Below, piece after piece: positions 8,471 to 17,232 of a stretch of 45,060 bases of DNA (the first letter of the stretch is position 1; each line of letters starts with the position of its first letter). The translations under genes and the position numbers were made by a program. The stretch is from Ruminococcaceae bacterium UBA2857 (GTDB lineage Bacteria > Bacillota > Clostridia > Oscillospirales > Acutalibacteraceae). The notes under the pieces were generated by a model. It saw nothing but the letters and a program-made list of their open reading frames with translations, made no database searches and was not told the DNA's origin. The stretch is taken from the NCBI GenBank assembly GCA_002350705.1, contig DEFH01000025.1:26367-71426 (forward strand). Reading direction: 5' to 3'.

Positions 8471-10255
8471 TTATTCTTTTTCAGGAATCACGGCAATGCC
8501 TAAGTCCGTAAGCTGTTGTTGGTCAACACCTGCGGGGGCATTGGTCATAGGTTCACTGGCATTCTGCACTTTCGGGAACAATACAACATCTCTCAGCGTC
8601 GGTGCTTTCAGCATCTGCATCACAAGCCTGTCCAGACCGATTCCCATTCCTCCGTGAGGCGGTGCTCCAAATTTGAAAGCGTCCATTAAGAAACCGAATT
8701 TCTCATAAGCTTCCTCGTCACTCAAGCCGAGCATTTCAAACATTTTCTTCTGCAAATCGGGATTGGTGATTCTGATAGAGCCTGAGGAAAGCTCAATTCC
8801 GTTGAGTACCATATCATAAGCCTTTGCATAGACTTCACCTTTGTTGCCGTCCAGCTTGTCCATGCAGTCATCTGTCGGAGAGGTAAACGGATGGTGCATG
8901 GCGATCCATTCACCGCTCTCTTTGTCAAACTCAAAGAACGGGAATTTCACTACCCAAAGGAAGTTATAGCCGTCTTTGATGATATGCAGCTTTTTGGCAC
9001 ACTCTGTACGGACTGCTCCCAATGTCGACAAAACAGTACTGTCGTCACCGTCAGCCACAATCAGTACGACATCTCCCTTTTCGGCACCTGCTTTTTTGAG
9101 GATCGCCTGCATTTCATCTTCACTCATGAATTTTGCAAAGCTGGAAGAAATACTGTCATCTGTCCATCTCACCCATGCAAGACCTTTGGCACCGATTCCC
9201 TTGACAAATTCTGTTAATTTATCAATTTCTTTTCTTGTGTAAGTTTTGACAGCATTTTTAGCGGTAATGCCACGCACACTGCCGCCATTGGCAAGAGCAT
9301 TTTTGAATACAGCGAATTCCGTATTTTTGACTTCTTCGGAAATGTTGAAAATCTCCATGCTAAAACGGGTATCAGGCTTATCGGAACCGAAACGCTCCAT
9401 CACTTCATTATAAGTATAGCGTGGGAACGGTGTCGGAATATCAATGTCCATCACGTCTTTAAAGACTCTTTTGATATAGCCCTCGCCTATCTGCAAAACG
9501 TCTTCCATATCAACAAAGGACATTTCCAGGTCGATCTGTGTAAACTCGGGCTGACGGTCTGCACGGAGATCCTCGTCACGGAAACATCTGGCAATCTGCA
9601 TATATCTGTCAAAGCCTGCCACCATACAGAGCTGTTTATACATCTGCGGTGACTGCGGCAGGGCATAGAAAGAACCTTTATGGATTCTTGACGGCACAAG
9701 AAAATCTCTTGCACCTTCCGGAGTGGATTTGATAAGCATCGGTGTTTCCAACTCAATAAAGCCGTTTTCATCAAAATAGTCACGTGTCACTTTTGCCACT
9801 TTATGACGGAAAATAATATTATTTTGCAGTTCCGGTCTGCGTAAGTCAAGATAACGGTATTTTAATCTTGTCAGCTCGGCTGTCGGACAATTATCAATAA
9901 TTTCAAACGGTGTTGTTTCCGATTCGGAAAGAATACGCAGTTCTTTCACTTCAATTTCAATGTCGCCTGTGGGAATTTTGTTGGACTTGGCACTTCTTTC
10001 ACGGACAACACCTCTCGCACAAAGCACATACTCCGAACGTACCGTGAAAGCCTTGTCAAATACCGTTTGGTCGGTTGTATCGTCAAACGCAAGCTGTACA
10101 ATGCCTGTCCTGTCACGCAAATCAATAAAAATCAGTTGTCCCAAATCTCTCTGACGCTGTACCCAACCGCATACAACGACTTCTTTTCCAATGTCGCCCG
10201 AACGAAGCTCACCACAGTAACAGCTTCTTTTCAGACCTGTCATAAATTCTGCCAT
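8471..10255 (-). CDS. aspS: Aspartate--tRNA ligase
   Basis: Class IIb aminoacyl-tRNA synthetase that charges tRNA-Asp. The 594 residues are the usual bacterial length. An N-terminal OB-fold anticodon-binding domain (CGWVQRQRDLGQLIFIDLRDRTG, about 29-51) is followed by the catalytic core with motif 2 (FRDEDLRADRQPEFTQIDLEMSF, about 221-243) and the bacterial GAD insertion (about 295-425). Class II motif 3 (GMGIGLDRLVM) lies near the C-terminus. An AAGGAAG site precedes the ATG. It follows hisS by 13 bp, the common hisS-aspS order in Firmicutes. No T-box leader is visible. Confidence 0.98.
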   Translation of the reverse strand: MAEFMTGLKRSCYCGELRSGDIGKEVVVCGWVQRQRDLGQLIFIDLRDRTGIVQLAFDDTTDQTVFDKAFTVRSEYVLCARGVVRERSAKSNKIPTGDIEIEVKELRILSESETTPFEIIDNCPTAELTRLKYRYLDLRRPELQNNIIFRHKVAKVTRDYFDENGFIELETPMLIKSTPEGARDFLVPSRIHKGSFYALPQSPQMYKQLCMVAGFDRYMQIARCFRDEDLRADRQPEFTQIDLEMSFVDMEDVLQIGEGYIKRVFKDVMDIDIPTPFPRYTYNEVMERFGSDKPDTRFSMEIFNISEEVKNTEFAVFKNALANGGSVRGITAKNAVKTYTRKEIDKLTEFVKGIGAKGLAWVRWTDDSISSSFAKFMSEDEMQAILKKAGAEKGDVVLIVADGDDSTVLSTLGAVRTECAKKLHIIKDGYNFLWVVKFPFFEFDKESGEWIAMHHPFTSPTDDCMDKLDGNKGEVYAKAYDMVLNGIELSSGSIRITNPDLQKKMFEMLGLSDEEAYEKFGFLMDAFKFGAPPHGGMGIGLDRLVMQMLKAPTLRDVVLFPKVQNASEPMTNAPAGVDQQQLTDLGIAVIPEKE

Positions 10256-10268
10256 ATCATTACTTCCT

Positions 10269-11582
10269 TTACATTTTATCCATCATATTCAAAAGGTCTT
10301 GCTGACTGCTTGCCACATACACTGCAAAAAATTCCGTAAAGAAATTGTCATCCAGTGAAATTTCCTTTTCTTCCTTTGTCTGCATATTACGGAGCTTTGC
10401 CTTGCCGTTTTCCAGCTCGCTGTCACCGATTACCATTGTAAACTTCGCACGGATTTTATCGGCATACTTCATCTGAGGCTTGAGATTTCTTCCTACAATA
10501 TCGCCCTCTGCAATCAGCGAAGAACTTCTGACACCCTCTACAATATTGAATGCCTTGATTTTTGCCTGTTCACCGAGTCCTATCACATACAGATCGCATA
10601 CAGGCGGTTTCGGCAGTTCGATATTTTCATTTTCCAGAACCATCAGCAGCCTTTCCATACCCATCCCGAAGCCCAGTGACGGTGTAGGCTGTCCGCCAAG
10701 TTCTTCAATGAGTCCGTCATAGCGTCCGCCGCCGCATACAGTACCTTGTGTACCGATTCCATCCGTAATAAACTCAAACACGGTTCTTGTATAATAATCC
10801 AGTCCCCTGACGATACGGGGATTCACGGAAAACGGTACGTTTGCCGCATTCAGACACTTTTTTACCCCCTCAAAGTGTTCCTTGCACTCGTCGCACAGAT
10901 AATCCAGTACAACCGGAGCGTTTTTGGCAATCTCCGAACATACGGGACTTTTGCAGTCAAGAATTCTCATGGGATTTTTGTCCAGTCTGGAACGGCAGGT
11001 ATCACACAATTCCTCTTTGTTGCCCTCGAAGTACTCTTTCAACGCCTTGTGATAATCCGGACGGCACTTCTTGCAGCCAATCGAATTCAGTTCCAGATGA
11101 ATGTGCCTGATGCCCAGTCTGTCAAAGATGGACTTTGCCGCACAAATCACCTCTGCATCCGCAAAATAAGAGCCTGCTCCGTAAACCTCCATACCAAACT
11201 GATGAAATTCACGCTGTCTGCCCTTCTGAGCCCTTTCATAACGGTAGCATGGCGTAATATAATATGCCTTGATAGGATAGCCCTCATTATAGACACCGTT
11301 TTCCAGCACAGCTCTTGCCGCACCTGCTGTTCCCTCCGGCTTGAGAGTGATCGACTTGTTGCCCTTTGTCATAAACGTATACATTTCTTTCTGTACAACG
11401 TCGGTGGTATCTCCCACACCACGCTCAAACAGTTCCGTATGCTCAAAAACAGGGGTTCTGATTTCCCTGAAACCGTAAGACAATGCCTGCTTCCGCATAA
11501 TGTCCTCTATAAACTGCCATTGATAGCTGTCTGACGGCAGAATATCCCTGGCACCCTCCACGATTTTCGTTATCAGCTTCAT
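10269..11582 (-). CDS. hisS: Histidine--tRNA ligase
   Basis: Class II synthetase charging tRNA-His. Visible signatures are motif 2 (RYERAQKGRQREFHQFGMEVYG), the histidine-specific RGLDYYTRTVFEF loop and motif 3 (SLGFGMGMERLLMVLE), then the C-terminal anticodon-binding domain. A Cys-rich stretch (CKKCRPDY, LCDTCRSRL, YLCDECKEHF) sits in the insertion domain. I choose ATG 11582 (437 residues): it has GAGGAG 4 bases upstream and gives the usual N-terminus MKLITKIVEGARD. The longer reading from 11618 starts close to the probable transcription start and has no ribosome site. First gene of hisS-aspS. Confidence 0.97.
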   Translation of the reverse strand: MKLITKIVEGARDILPSDSYQWQFIEDIMRKQALSYGFREIRTPVFEHTELFERGVGDTTDVVQKEMYTFMTKGNKSITLKPEGTAGAARAVLENGVYNEGYPIKAYYITPCYRYERAQKGRQREFHQFGMEVYGAGSYFADAEVICAAKSIFDRLGIRHIHLELNSIGCKKCRPDYHKALKEYFEGNKEELCDTCRSRLDKNPMRILDCKSPVCSEIAKNAPVVLDYLCDECKEHFEGVKKCLNAANVPFSVNPRIVRGLDYYTRTVFEFITDGIGTQGTVCGGGRYDGLIEELGGQPTPSLGFGMGMERLLMVLENENIELPKPPVCDLYVIGLGEQAKIKAFNIVEGVRSSSLIAEGDIVGRNLKPQMKYADKIRAKFTMVIGDSELENGKAKLRNMQTKEEKEISLDDNFFTEFFAVYVASSQQDLLNMMDKM

Positions 11583-11620
11583 GTCTCCTCTTCCTTTCCA
11601 ATGCTGAATCATTCCCATTT

Positions 11621-11649
11621 ATTATACAATGTCCTTGCCGTTTTCGCAA
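11621..11649 (-). promoter_or_regulatory. SigA-type promoter of hisS-aspS
   Basis: Read on the minus strand: TTGCGA (11649-11644), a 17-base spacer and a perfect TATAAT (11626-11621). The leader to the hisS ATG is only about 30 bases, which leaves no room for a T-box. Confidence 0.75.
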
Positions 11650-11708
11650 CAGTTTTTTCAATATATTCCGCCAAAACGAATTTTCCCTATGGAATTTTTT
11701 ATATGTAC

Positions 11709-11737
11709 TTGTATTTTTTTGATGATTCAAGTATAAT
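11709..11737 (+). promoter_or_regulatory. SigA-type promoter of the operon ending in pyrC-pyrF
   Basis: TTGTAT (11709-11714), 17 bases and TATAAT (11732-11737) lie 54 bases upstream of the 575-residue protein's ATG. It is divergent from the hisS promoter. I see no PyrR-type attenuator in the short leader. Confidence 0.72.
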
Positions 11738-11791
11738 TAATTATTAGCGAAAAAGATTGTTAAAAAGGAAAAATCCCGGAGGTATAAAATC

Positions 11792-13519
11792 ATGAAAAAA
11801 TTTTCTGCCTTGATTGTCGCTGCTCTGCTGGCAATGACAATCTCTATGCCGGTTTTGGCTGAACCGGATGACGATACACTTGACGAAGATATATCCGTAT
11901 CCGTGACGGATGAGGAAACGCCGGATACAGAAGAACAGTCTGCAAATGATACTTTGTCTGATGAAGATTCCGAGACAAACGACAGTTCCATAGATGATGC
12001 CATTCAGAAAAAAGTTCCCAGTGAGACCTATATGATTCCCGAAGTCGGAATGTATATTGATTTTCCGGAGGATATGTATGTGCTGACCAGAACGATGGAT
12101 GCCAAATCTCCCGTACTGAAAACCTACAAAATGACCAAGGATGAAGTACTCGAAAATTTTAAGGAAACCAATACGTATCTCAAAGCAAGTGCTGCCGACT
12201 TTTCCTATGACGTGACCGTCAGCCTGCTGAAAAACGATGATACCAAAACCATTGAAAATCTGGCTGTCCTGAAAGATGCCGATATCCAGAGTATTGTCAA
12301 TAATATTCTTCAGCAGTCCCTTTATACAGGCTGCTCCCGTATGAAATACAATAATCTCCTGTATCTTTCCTTCCCGATGGAGTTTGAAGCCGAAAATACC
12401 AAAGTCAAGGGAATACAAAATTATACAATTGTGAATGGCTGCCGTCTTGTGATTTCTTTCCAGTCCTACACAGGCGAAACAGACACCAATTTTAACCGGT
12501 TTGTTACCACTGTTATGAACAGCATTACATTTGACGGAATCTCTCCCGAACCACAAGAAGTTTCCGTTTCCGTACAGTCGTCACAGGAGGACCTGAAAAC
12601 AGACGGAATGGATGTCCGATATGTATATCTTTTGATGACTTCTTTAGTGGCGATCATCTTTCTGACACTGATTATCGTCACGGCAATGAAATATCACAAA
12701 TCCAAAAATGAATCCAAATCTTCTTCCGCTCCTCAAGAAAATACTCCTGAAAAAACCGACAGCGACAAGTCTGCCCGAAAAATTGAAATTACCAATGCCC
12801 AACTGACAGAAATGACGGAAACTCCCAAAGAAAAAACCGCTGCTGCTCCGGAAGAAGTGTCTCCGTCTGAACCTGAAACAGCAACTAAAACAGAAATCGA
12901 ACCGAAAACCGTTCCTGAGACAGAATCCCCTGCCGCCGACTCCGAAACAGTGACAGAAGAACCGTCAACTGCTCCCGTAGAAACCTCTTCCGACAATGAA
13001 GCGACACACGCTTTGCCTGACAGCAACAATCAGCTTGAAATCGTAGAAATCGCTTTCCGTATTATTCCTTTCCTCAAATCCGAAACAGAGGACAATACGG
13101 AAATATGGAACTTTATTGATAAGAAAATGGCTGATATGGAGTTTTTTGCTGCCCATACTCCCCAAAGTTCCAGTAATGCCAATGCTTTCTATCGCTTTAA
13201 TGCCGGCAGCAATCTCGGCACACCTGCCGCTGCCGTACAAAACACCGCTCAAACTTCCACCATTGATGATGAAATCCGTAAGGAGACGCTGGAAACGGTG
13301 GTCGGAGACAGCAAACCCGAAATGCTCCGGTTTGACAAAGAAACGGTTTCCGCTGACGCCGAACCATCCGAAACGGAATCCGAACAACACGACAACGTCC
13401 CTGCCGAAACAGAATCCGAACAATCTTTGCAGCCGTCTCCCAATGAAATTTATCGTAATGATGAGCAGTCCGCTGATACTGAAAATACTGCTTCTTCCGA
13501 TCAGCAAAAACAATCTTAA
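11792..13519 (+). CDS. Secreted/membrane-anchored protein of unknown function, first gene of the pyrC-pyrF operon
   Basis: Not recognised. The 575 residues show a signal peptide (1-23, ending VLA), an acidic Asp/Glu/Thr/Ser linker (24-75), and a globular extracytoplasmic domain (about 76-250; it begins SETYMIPEVGMYIDFPEDMYVLTR and ends FVTTVMNSITFDGI). One transmembrane helix follows (about 277-300), then a long intracellular tail (about 301-575) dominated by Glu, Pro, Thr and Ser. The middle domain recalls small lipoprotein-like stress domains that assess a membrane-proximal surface, but no family is certain. GGAGG precedes the ATG. It runs co-directionally into the 212-residue protein (26 bp gap), pyrC and pyrF. 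Confidence 0.85.
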   Translation: MKKFSALIVAALLAMTISMPVLAEPDDDTLDEDISVSVTDEETPDTEEQSANDTLSDEDSETNDSSIDDAIQKKVPSETYMIPEVGMYIDFPEDMYVLTRTMDAKSPVLKTYKMTKDEVLENFKETNTYLKASAADFSYDVTVSLLKNDDTKTIENLAVLKDADIQSIVNNILQQSLYTGCSRMKYNNLLYLSFPMEFEAENTKVKGIQNYTIVNGCRLVISFQSYTGETDTNFNRFVTTVMNSITFDGISPEPQEVSVSVQSSQEDLKTDGMDVRYVYLLMTSLVAIIFLTLIIVTAMKYHKSKNESKSSSAPQENTPEKTDSDKSARKIEITNAQLTEMTETPKEKTAAAPEEVSPSEPETATKTEIEPKTVPETESPAADSETVTEEPSTAPVETSSDNEATHALPDSNNQLEIVEIAFRIIPFLKSETEDNTEIWNFIDKKMADMEFFAAHTPQSSSNANAFYRFNAGSNLGTPAAAVQNTAQTSTIDDEIRKETLETVVGDSKPEMLRFDKETVSADAEPSETESEQHDNVPAETESEQSLQPSPNEIYRNDEQSADTENTASSDQQKQS

Positions 13520-13545
13520 AATCTAACACAGGAGGTCAGAACATC

Positions 13546-14184
13546 ATGAATCCGTCTAATCCTTCCGGACAGGAATTTGTTTTCGAGCGTGATACGGGAA
13601 TCGTCTTTCAACATCCCCAACCGTCCGATCAGCCATTCAAGCTCCGTAAAACTCAGTTTACCACTATTCCCAAATTGGAAAGCGTCAATGCCGAGGCTTA
13701 CAACAAACAATTTGAAGAAATGCGTAAGACCATGCCTAAAAATCTGGCTTATTCGGGACGTTTCGGCACACCCGATCTAACTCCCTCAGCCGTTGTTTCC
13801 AAGCCTGCTCCGAAACCCATTGTACAGTCACCTGTCGCTCCACCGCCTGCTCCCCTTGTTGAGGAACCGCCGCAGCCTGCTGTGGAACAGCCTGTTATTC
13901 GGCAGCAGAAACCCTCCCAGCCTCCTAAACAATGCGTAACTCCTCCTCAGCCAAAGCCTGAGCCTAAAAAAGCCGATCCTGTCAAGGAAGAGGAACCCAT
14001 TCAATATTATACAGGCTATGAACCGGAACCCGATCCATTCTCCAACGATGCCTATAAAAACAAAGAAATCATTATTCAGGATCGCAAAAAGAAAGATTCT
14101 TCCGAGTCTTTCACCGCCAAATTCAAGAAAACTATCAAAAAGCTCTTCGCAGCAGATGCCGAAGATGAATTTGAAGAAGAATAA
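13546..14184 (+). CDS. Proline-rich cytoplasmic protein of unknown function
   Basis: Not recognised. The 212 residues have no signal peptide or membrane segment. Residues 1-80 are moderately complex (FVFERDTGIVFQHPQPSDQPFKLRKTQF). Residues about 85-155 are a Pro/Glu/Gln linker, and the C-terminus combines a basic helix (FKKTIKKLFA, about 193-202) with an acidic tail. This organisation suggests a disordered adaptor whose basic amphipathic helix could touch membrane or nucleic acid; that is inference. An AGGAGGT site precedes the ATG. It sits between the 575-residue membrane protein, whose cytoplasmic tail is similarly low-complexity, and pyrC (11 bp gap), so the two unknown proteins may work together. 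Confidence 0.82.
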   Translation: MNPSNPSGQEFVFERDTGIVFQHPQPSDQPFKLRKTQFTTIPKLESVNAEAYNKQFEEMRKTMPKNLAYSGRFGTPDLTPSAVVSKPAPKPIVQSPVAPPPAPLVEEPPQPAVEQPVIRQQKPSQPPKQCVTPPQPKPEPKKADPVKEEEPIQYYTGYEPEPDPFSNDAYKNKEIIIQDRKKKDSSESFTAKFKKTIKKLFAADAEDEFEEE

Positions 14185-14195
14185 GGAGGGCTATC

Positions 14196-15467
14196 ATGCA
14201 AGATATTCTGATTAAAAATGTACGAATCATTGATCCCCGGAATCATATTGACAGAACAGGCGATCTCTTTATCAAAGACGGTATGTTTGCCGAATCGCTA
14301 CAGGCTGACGATTCTGCTACGGTCATTGACGGAAGCGGTCTTTGTGCGGCTCCCGGACTTGTCGATTTACACGTACATTTGCGTGATCCCGGTCAGACCT
14401 ACAAAGAAGATATTCTGACAGGCTGCAGAAGTGCTGCTGCAGGCGGTGTCACAAGTCTGCTTGCCATGCCCAATACCATTCCCACAGTGGACTCTCCCGA
14501 AACAGTAAAATATATTCTTGACAAGGCTGAAAATGCCGATGCTCATGTGTATGTTGTCGGGGCTATCACCTGCGGTTTGAAAAGTCAGATGCCAACCGAT
14601 ATAGAGGCTCTGAAAAAAGCCGGCATTTCTGCCCTGTCTGATGATGGGAGACCGGTGGAAAATACGGCTTTCATGGCGGAGGCTATGAAAAAGGCAAAGG
14701 AACTTCATATTCCTGTCACTGCTCACTGTGAAGATCCCTATCTTGCCGGCGGAAAAGTCAATGAAGGCAAAATGTCTGAACTTCTTGGCGTCAAGGGAAT
14801 GCCTGCCGCTGCGGAAGATGCCGGCACCGCAAGAGAAATTGCTCTCGCTGCCGCTTATAATCTTCCGATACATATTTGTCATGTCAGCACCGCTACCTCT
14901 GCCGCTATGATTCGTGACGCTAAAAAAAGAGGTGTGAAAGTCACTGCCGAAACAGCTCCCCATTATCTCATGCTTACCGAAGAGGAACTTATCAAGCGTG
15001 ATGCGGATTACAGAATGAATCCCCCTCTCCGTACCGAAAAAGACCGTCTCGCCATGATAGACGCTCTTTGTGACGGCACAATAGATGCTATTGCCACCGA
15101 CCATGCTCCCCACTCTCCCGAAGAAAAAGCGGATTTTGTCAATGCCCCCAATGGTTCCATTGGTATGGAAACCTCTTTTGCAGCAGCTTATACCGTTCTC
15201 GTCAAAGGCGGCAAAATGACTGTTTCACAACTGATTGATAAAATGTCCTGTACACCCGCTCATATTCTCCATATTCCTGCCGGAACCCTCTGTGTCGGAC
15301 AGCCTGCCGACTGTATGCTGTTTGACCCCGATGAAACATGGACTGTCGATCCTGACAGACTGCACGGAAAATCGAAAAATACTCCTTTTAAAGGTTTCAC
15401 GCTTACCGCCAAAGTCAAGCTGACAATCTGCGGAGGAAAAATTGTTTATAACGAAATTCAAAATTAA
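14196..15467 (+). CDS. pyrC: Dihydroorotase
   Basis: Zinc amidohydrolase of de novo pyrimidine synthesis, interconverting carbamoyl-aspartate and dihydroorotate. The 423 residues are a class I (PyrC of Gram-positive type) enzyme. It shows the metal-binding DLHVHLRDPG motif (about 58-67), a later VTAHCEDP segment, the HICHVST segment, and the ATDHAPHS motif with the catalytic Asp (about 305-312). TAAGGAGGG precedes the ATG. pyrF starts 14 bp downstream. Other pyr genes are not in the window. Confidence 0.97.
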   Translation: MQDILIKNVRIIDPRNHIDRTGDLFIKDGMFAESLQADDSATVIDGSGLCAAPGLVDLHVHLRDPGQTYKEDILTGCRSAAAGGVTSLLAMPNTIPTVDSPETVKYILDKAENADAHVYVVGAITCGLKSQMPTDIEALKKAGISALSDDGRPVENTAFMAEAMKKAKELHIPVTAHCEDPYLAGGKVNEGKMSELLGVKGMPAAAEDAGTAREIALAAAYNLPIHICHVSTATSAAMIRDAKKRGVKVTAETAPHYLMLTEEELIKRDADYRMNPPLRTEKDRLAMIDALCDGTIDAIATDHAPHSPEEKADFVNAPNGSIGMETSFAAAYTVLVKGGKMTVSQLIDKMSCTPAHILHIPAGTLCVGQPADCMLFDPDETWTVDPDRLHGKSKNTPFKGFTLTAKVKLTICGGKIVYNEIQN

Positions 15468-15481
15468 AGGAGACGTTGATC

Positions 15482-16417
15482 ATGTCATTTGACAGACTCA
15501 TTCAAGGAATTGTGAAAACCCAGAACCCTACCGTTGCGGGTCTTGATCCGAAACTGGACTTTATCCCCAACTATATCAAGGAAAATGCCTATATGGAATA
15601 CGGCAAAACACTGGAAGGTGCCGCTCAGGCTCTTTTTGAGTTCAACAAAGGTCTGATTGATGCTCTGTGTGATATTGTGCCTGCCGTCAAGCCTCAGGCT
15701 GCCTACTATGAAATGTACGGCTGGAACGGTGTTCATGCTCTGCAAAAAACTATCGCCTATGCCAAATCAAAGGGAATGTTTGTCATCACCGACGGCAAAA
15801 GAAATGACATTGGTACCACGATGGAAGCCTATGCAAAGGCTCATCTCGGTGTCACGGATATTGAGGGGGAAGCCGTCGAAGCTTTCGGTGCGGATGCCCT
15901 GACTGTCAACGGCTATCTCGGCACAGACGGTGTAAAACCTGTTATTAATATCTGCAAAGACAATGACAAAGGTCTGTTTATTCTTGTCAAGACTTCCAAT
16001 CCGTCATCAGGCGAACTTCAGGACAGAATTCTCGATGACCATCTTTCTATTTATCATACAATGGGCAATATGTGCGAAAAATGGGGCGAGGAACTCATGG
16101 GACAGTATCCGTATTCGGGTGTCGGTGCTGTTGTCGGTGCTACCTATCCCCGGCAGCTTGGCGAGCTCCGCAAGGCTCTTCCGCATACATTCTTCCTTGT
16201 ACCGGGATACGGTGCTCAGGGAGGCGGTGCTGCCGATGTTGCTCCTGCCTTTGATGAAAATGGATTAGGTGCCATTATCAATTCTTCCAGAGGCATTATG
16301 TGTGCATGGAAAAAGGAAGACGGTCTTGATCCCAAAGATTACGCTCAGGCTGCCAGACGGGAAGCCATTCGTATGCGTGATGAAATCGTTTCCTATATCG
16401 GACAGATTCACTGCTGA
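15482..16417 (+). CDS. pyrF: Orotidine 5'-phosphate decarboxylase
   Basis: Final enzyme of UMP synthesis, decarboxylating OMP to UMP. At 311 residues it belongs to the longer type 2 OMP decarboxylase group, not the 230-residue Bacillus type. Visible are the N-terminal VAGLDPKLD, the catalytic Asp/Lys motif in ITDGKRNDIGTT (about 100-111), and the phosphate-loop region VPGYGAQGG...NSSRGIM near 238-275. ATG 15482 is chosen because AAAGGAG (15466-15472) sits 9 bases away; an upstream TTG at 15476 would be too close. The gene ends at a strong bidirectional terminator. Confidence 0.96.
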   Translation: MSFDRLIQGIVKTQNPTVAGLDPKLDFIPNYIKENAYMEYGKTLEGAAQALFEFNKGLIDALCDIVPAVKPQAAYYEMYGWNGVHALQKTIAYAKSKGMFVITDGKRNDIGTTMEAYAKAHLGVTDIEGEAVEAFGADALTVNGYLGTDGVKPVINICKDNDKGLFILVKTSNPSSGELQDRILDDHLSIYHTMGNMCEKWGEELMGQYPYSGVGAVVGATYPRQLGELRKALPHTFFLVPGYGAQGGGAADVAPAFDENGLGAIINSSRGIMCAWKKEDGLDPKDYAQAARREAIRMRDEIVSYIGQIHC

Positions 16418-16424
16418 TTTGATT

Positions 16425-16466
16425 CAAAGACGGCTGCAAGCCCTTGAAAGCTTGCAGCCGTCTTTG
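16425..16466. terminator. Bidirectional terminator between pyrF and the Glu/Tyr-rich gene
   Basis: A perfect 17-bp stem (CAAAGACGGCTGCAAGC and its complement) surrounds an 8-base loop and lies between two convergent stop codons. The minus-strand gene's stop (16468) is only 1 bp outside the stem. Confidence 0.88.
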
Positions 16467-16467
16467 A

Positions 16468-17184
16468 TTATTTGATATGCTTTTTTGTCATGTGCTTGGC
16501 GGAACGATAATAACGCCTGCGTCGGAACTCTCCGGAGGCCTTGGTATTCACCAGAATGACAACTGCCGCACCTGTCAGCAGTATAATCAGCACCCAAAGC
16601 AGAATTCCCATTACCGAAAAAGTGGTATGACGTTCCTTTTGCTGTGCCAGGTCCGCAATATTCAATACTTTTTCCGCTGCAGAACTTTCCGAAATCATTT
16701 CTTGCGTTTGTTTGTCCCGGTTTTTCTCGCTGCTTTCGGAAACAGTCTGACTTACCTGTACATCAGCCGGCAGCAGAACATCTATGTCTTTCTGATATGC
16801 CAGAGGATCTCTTTTGATGATCGGCTCTGACGATTCCTCCACGCTGACTTCTGCAATTTCCGAAACTTCCGATACCGTTTCTTCATAGGATTCTTCGCTG
16901 TATTCCCAATATTCTTCCTCTTCCTGTTCCTCCTCTATATATTCCTCTGTGTATTCTTCATCATATTCTTCATATTCTTCTTCCTCATACTCCTCTGTAT
17001 ATTCTTCATCCCATTCTTCTTCATACGATTCCTCGCTGTAATACGGTTCCTCTTCATATTCGTCTTCCTCTCCCTCTGCATAAACCGTATGACACGACAT
17101 TATCATCTGTACTGCCAACAATGCAATGACAAATTTTCTGCTTCTTTTCAATCCTCTCACCGCCGTTTTTGATAATACTTCCAT
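16468..17184 (-). CDS. Glu/Tyr-rich single-span membrane protein of unknown function in the gpr-spoIIP cluster
   Basis: Not recognised. The 238 residues comprise a basic N-terminus and signal-like hydrophobic segment (about 16-36, ending VYA), and then a stretch of about 65 residues (37-101) made almost only of Glu, Tyr, Asp, Ser and Thr. A more ordinary linker follows (about 102-185), then a transmembrane helix (about 189-211) and a very basic tail (RRRRYYRSAKHMTKKHIK). If the signal is cleaved, the acidic part is outside the cell membrane (or in the intermembrane space of a developing spore) and the basic tail is in the cytoplasm. AAAGGAA precedes the ATG. It lies 48 bp behind spoIIP on the same strand with no terminator between, so it is plausibly co-expressed during sporulation. 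Confidence 0.82.
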   Translation of the reverse strand: MEVLSKTAVRGLKRSRKFVIALLAVQMIMSCHTVYAEGEEDEYEEEPYYSEESYEEEWDEEYTEEYEEEEYEEYDEEYTEEYIEEEQEEEEYWEYSEESYEETVSEVSEIAEVSVEESSEPIIKRDPLAYQKDIDVLLPADVQVSQTVSESSEKNRDKQTQEMISESSAAEKVLNIADLAQQKERHTTFSVMGILLWVLIILLTGAAVVILVNTKASGEFRRRRYYRSAKHMTKKHIK

Positions 17185-17232
17185 TATATCAGATTTCCTT
17201 TGCAGAATACAGTATTATTTTGACGGAAAATT

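Noticed and set aside
10746..11534. 262-codon plus-strand ORF opposite hisS
   Set aside because: Antisense shadow of hisS with no initiation site or known features.
11583..11791. T-box leader for hisS-aspS
   Set aside because: The promoter lies about 35 bases from the hisS start, so no leader of the needed length exists, and no T-box sequence is seen.
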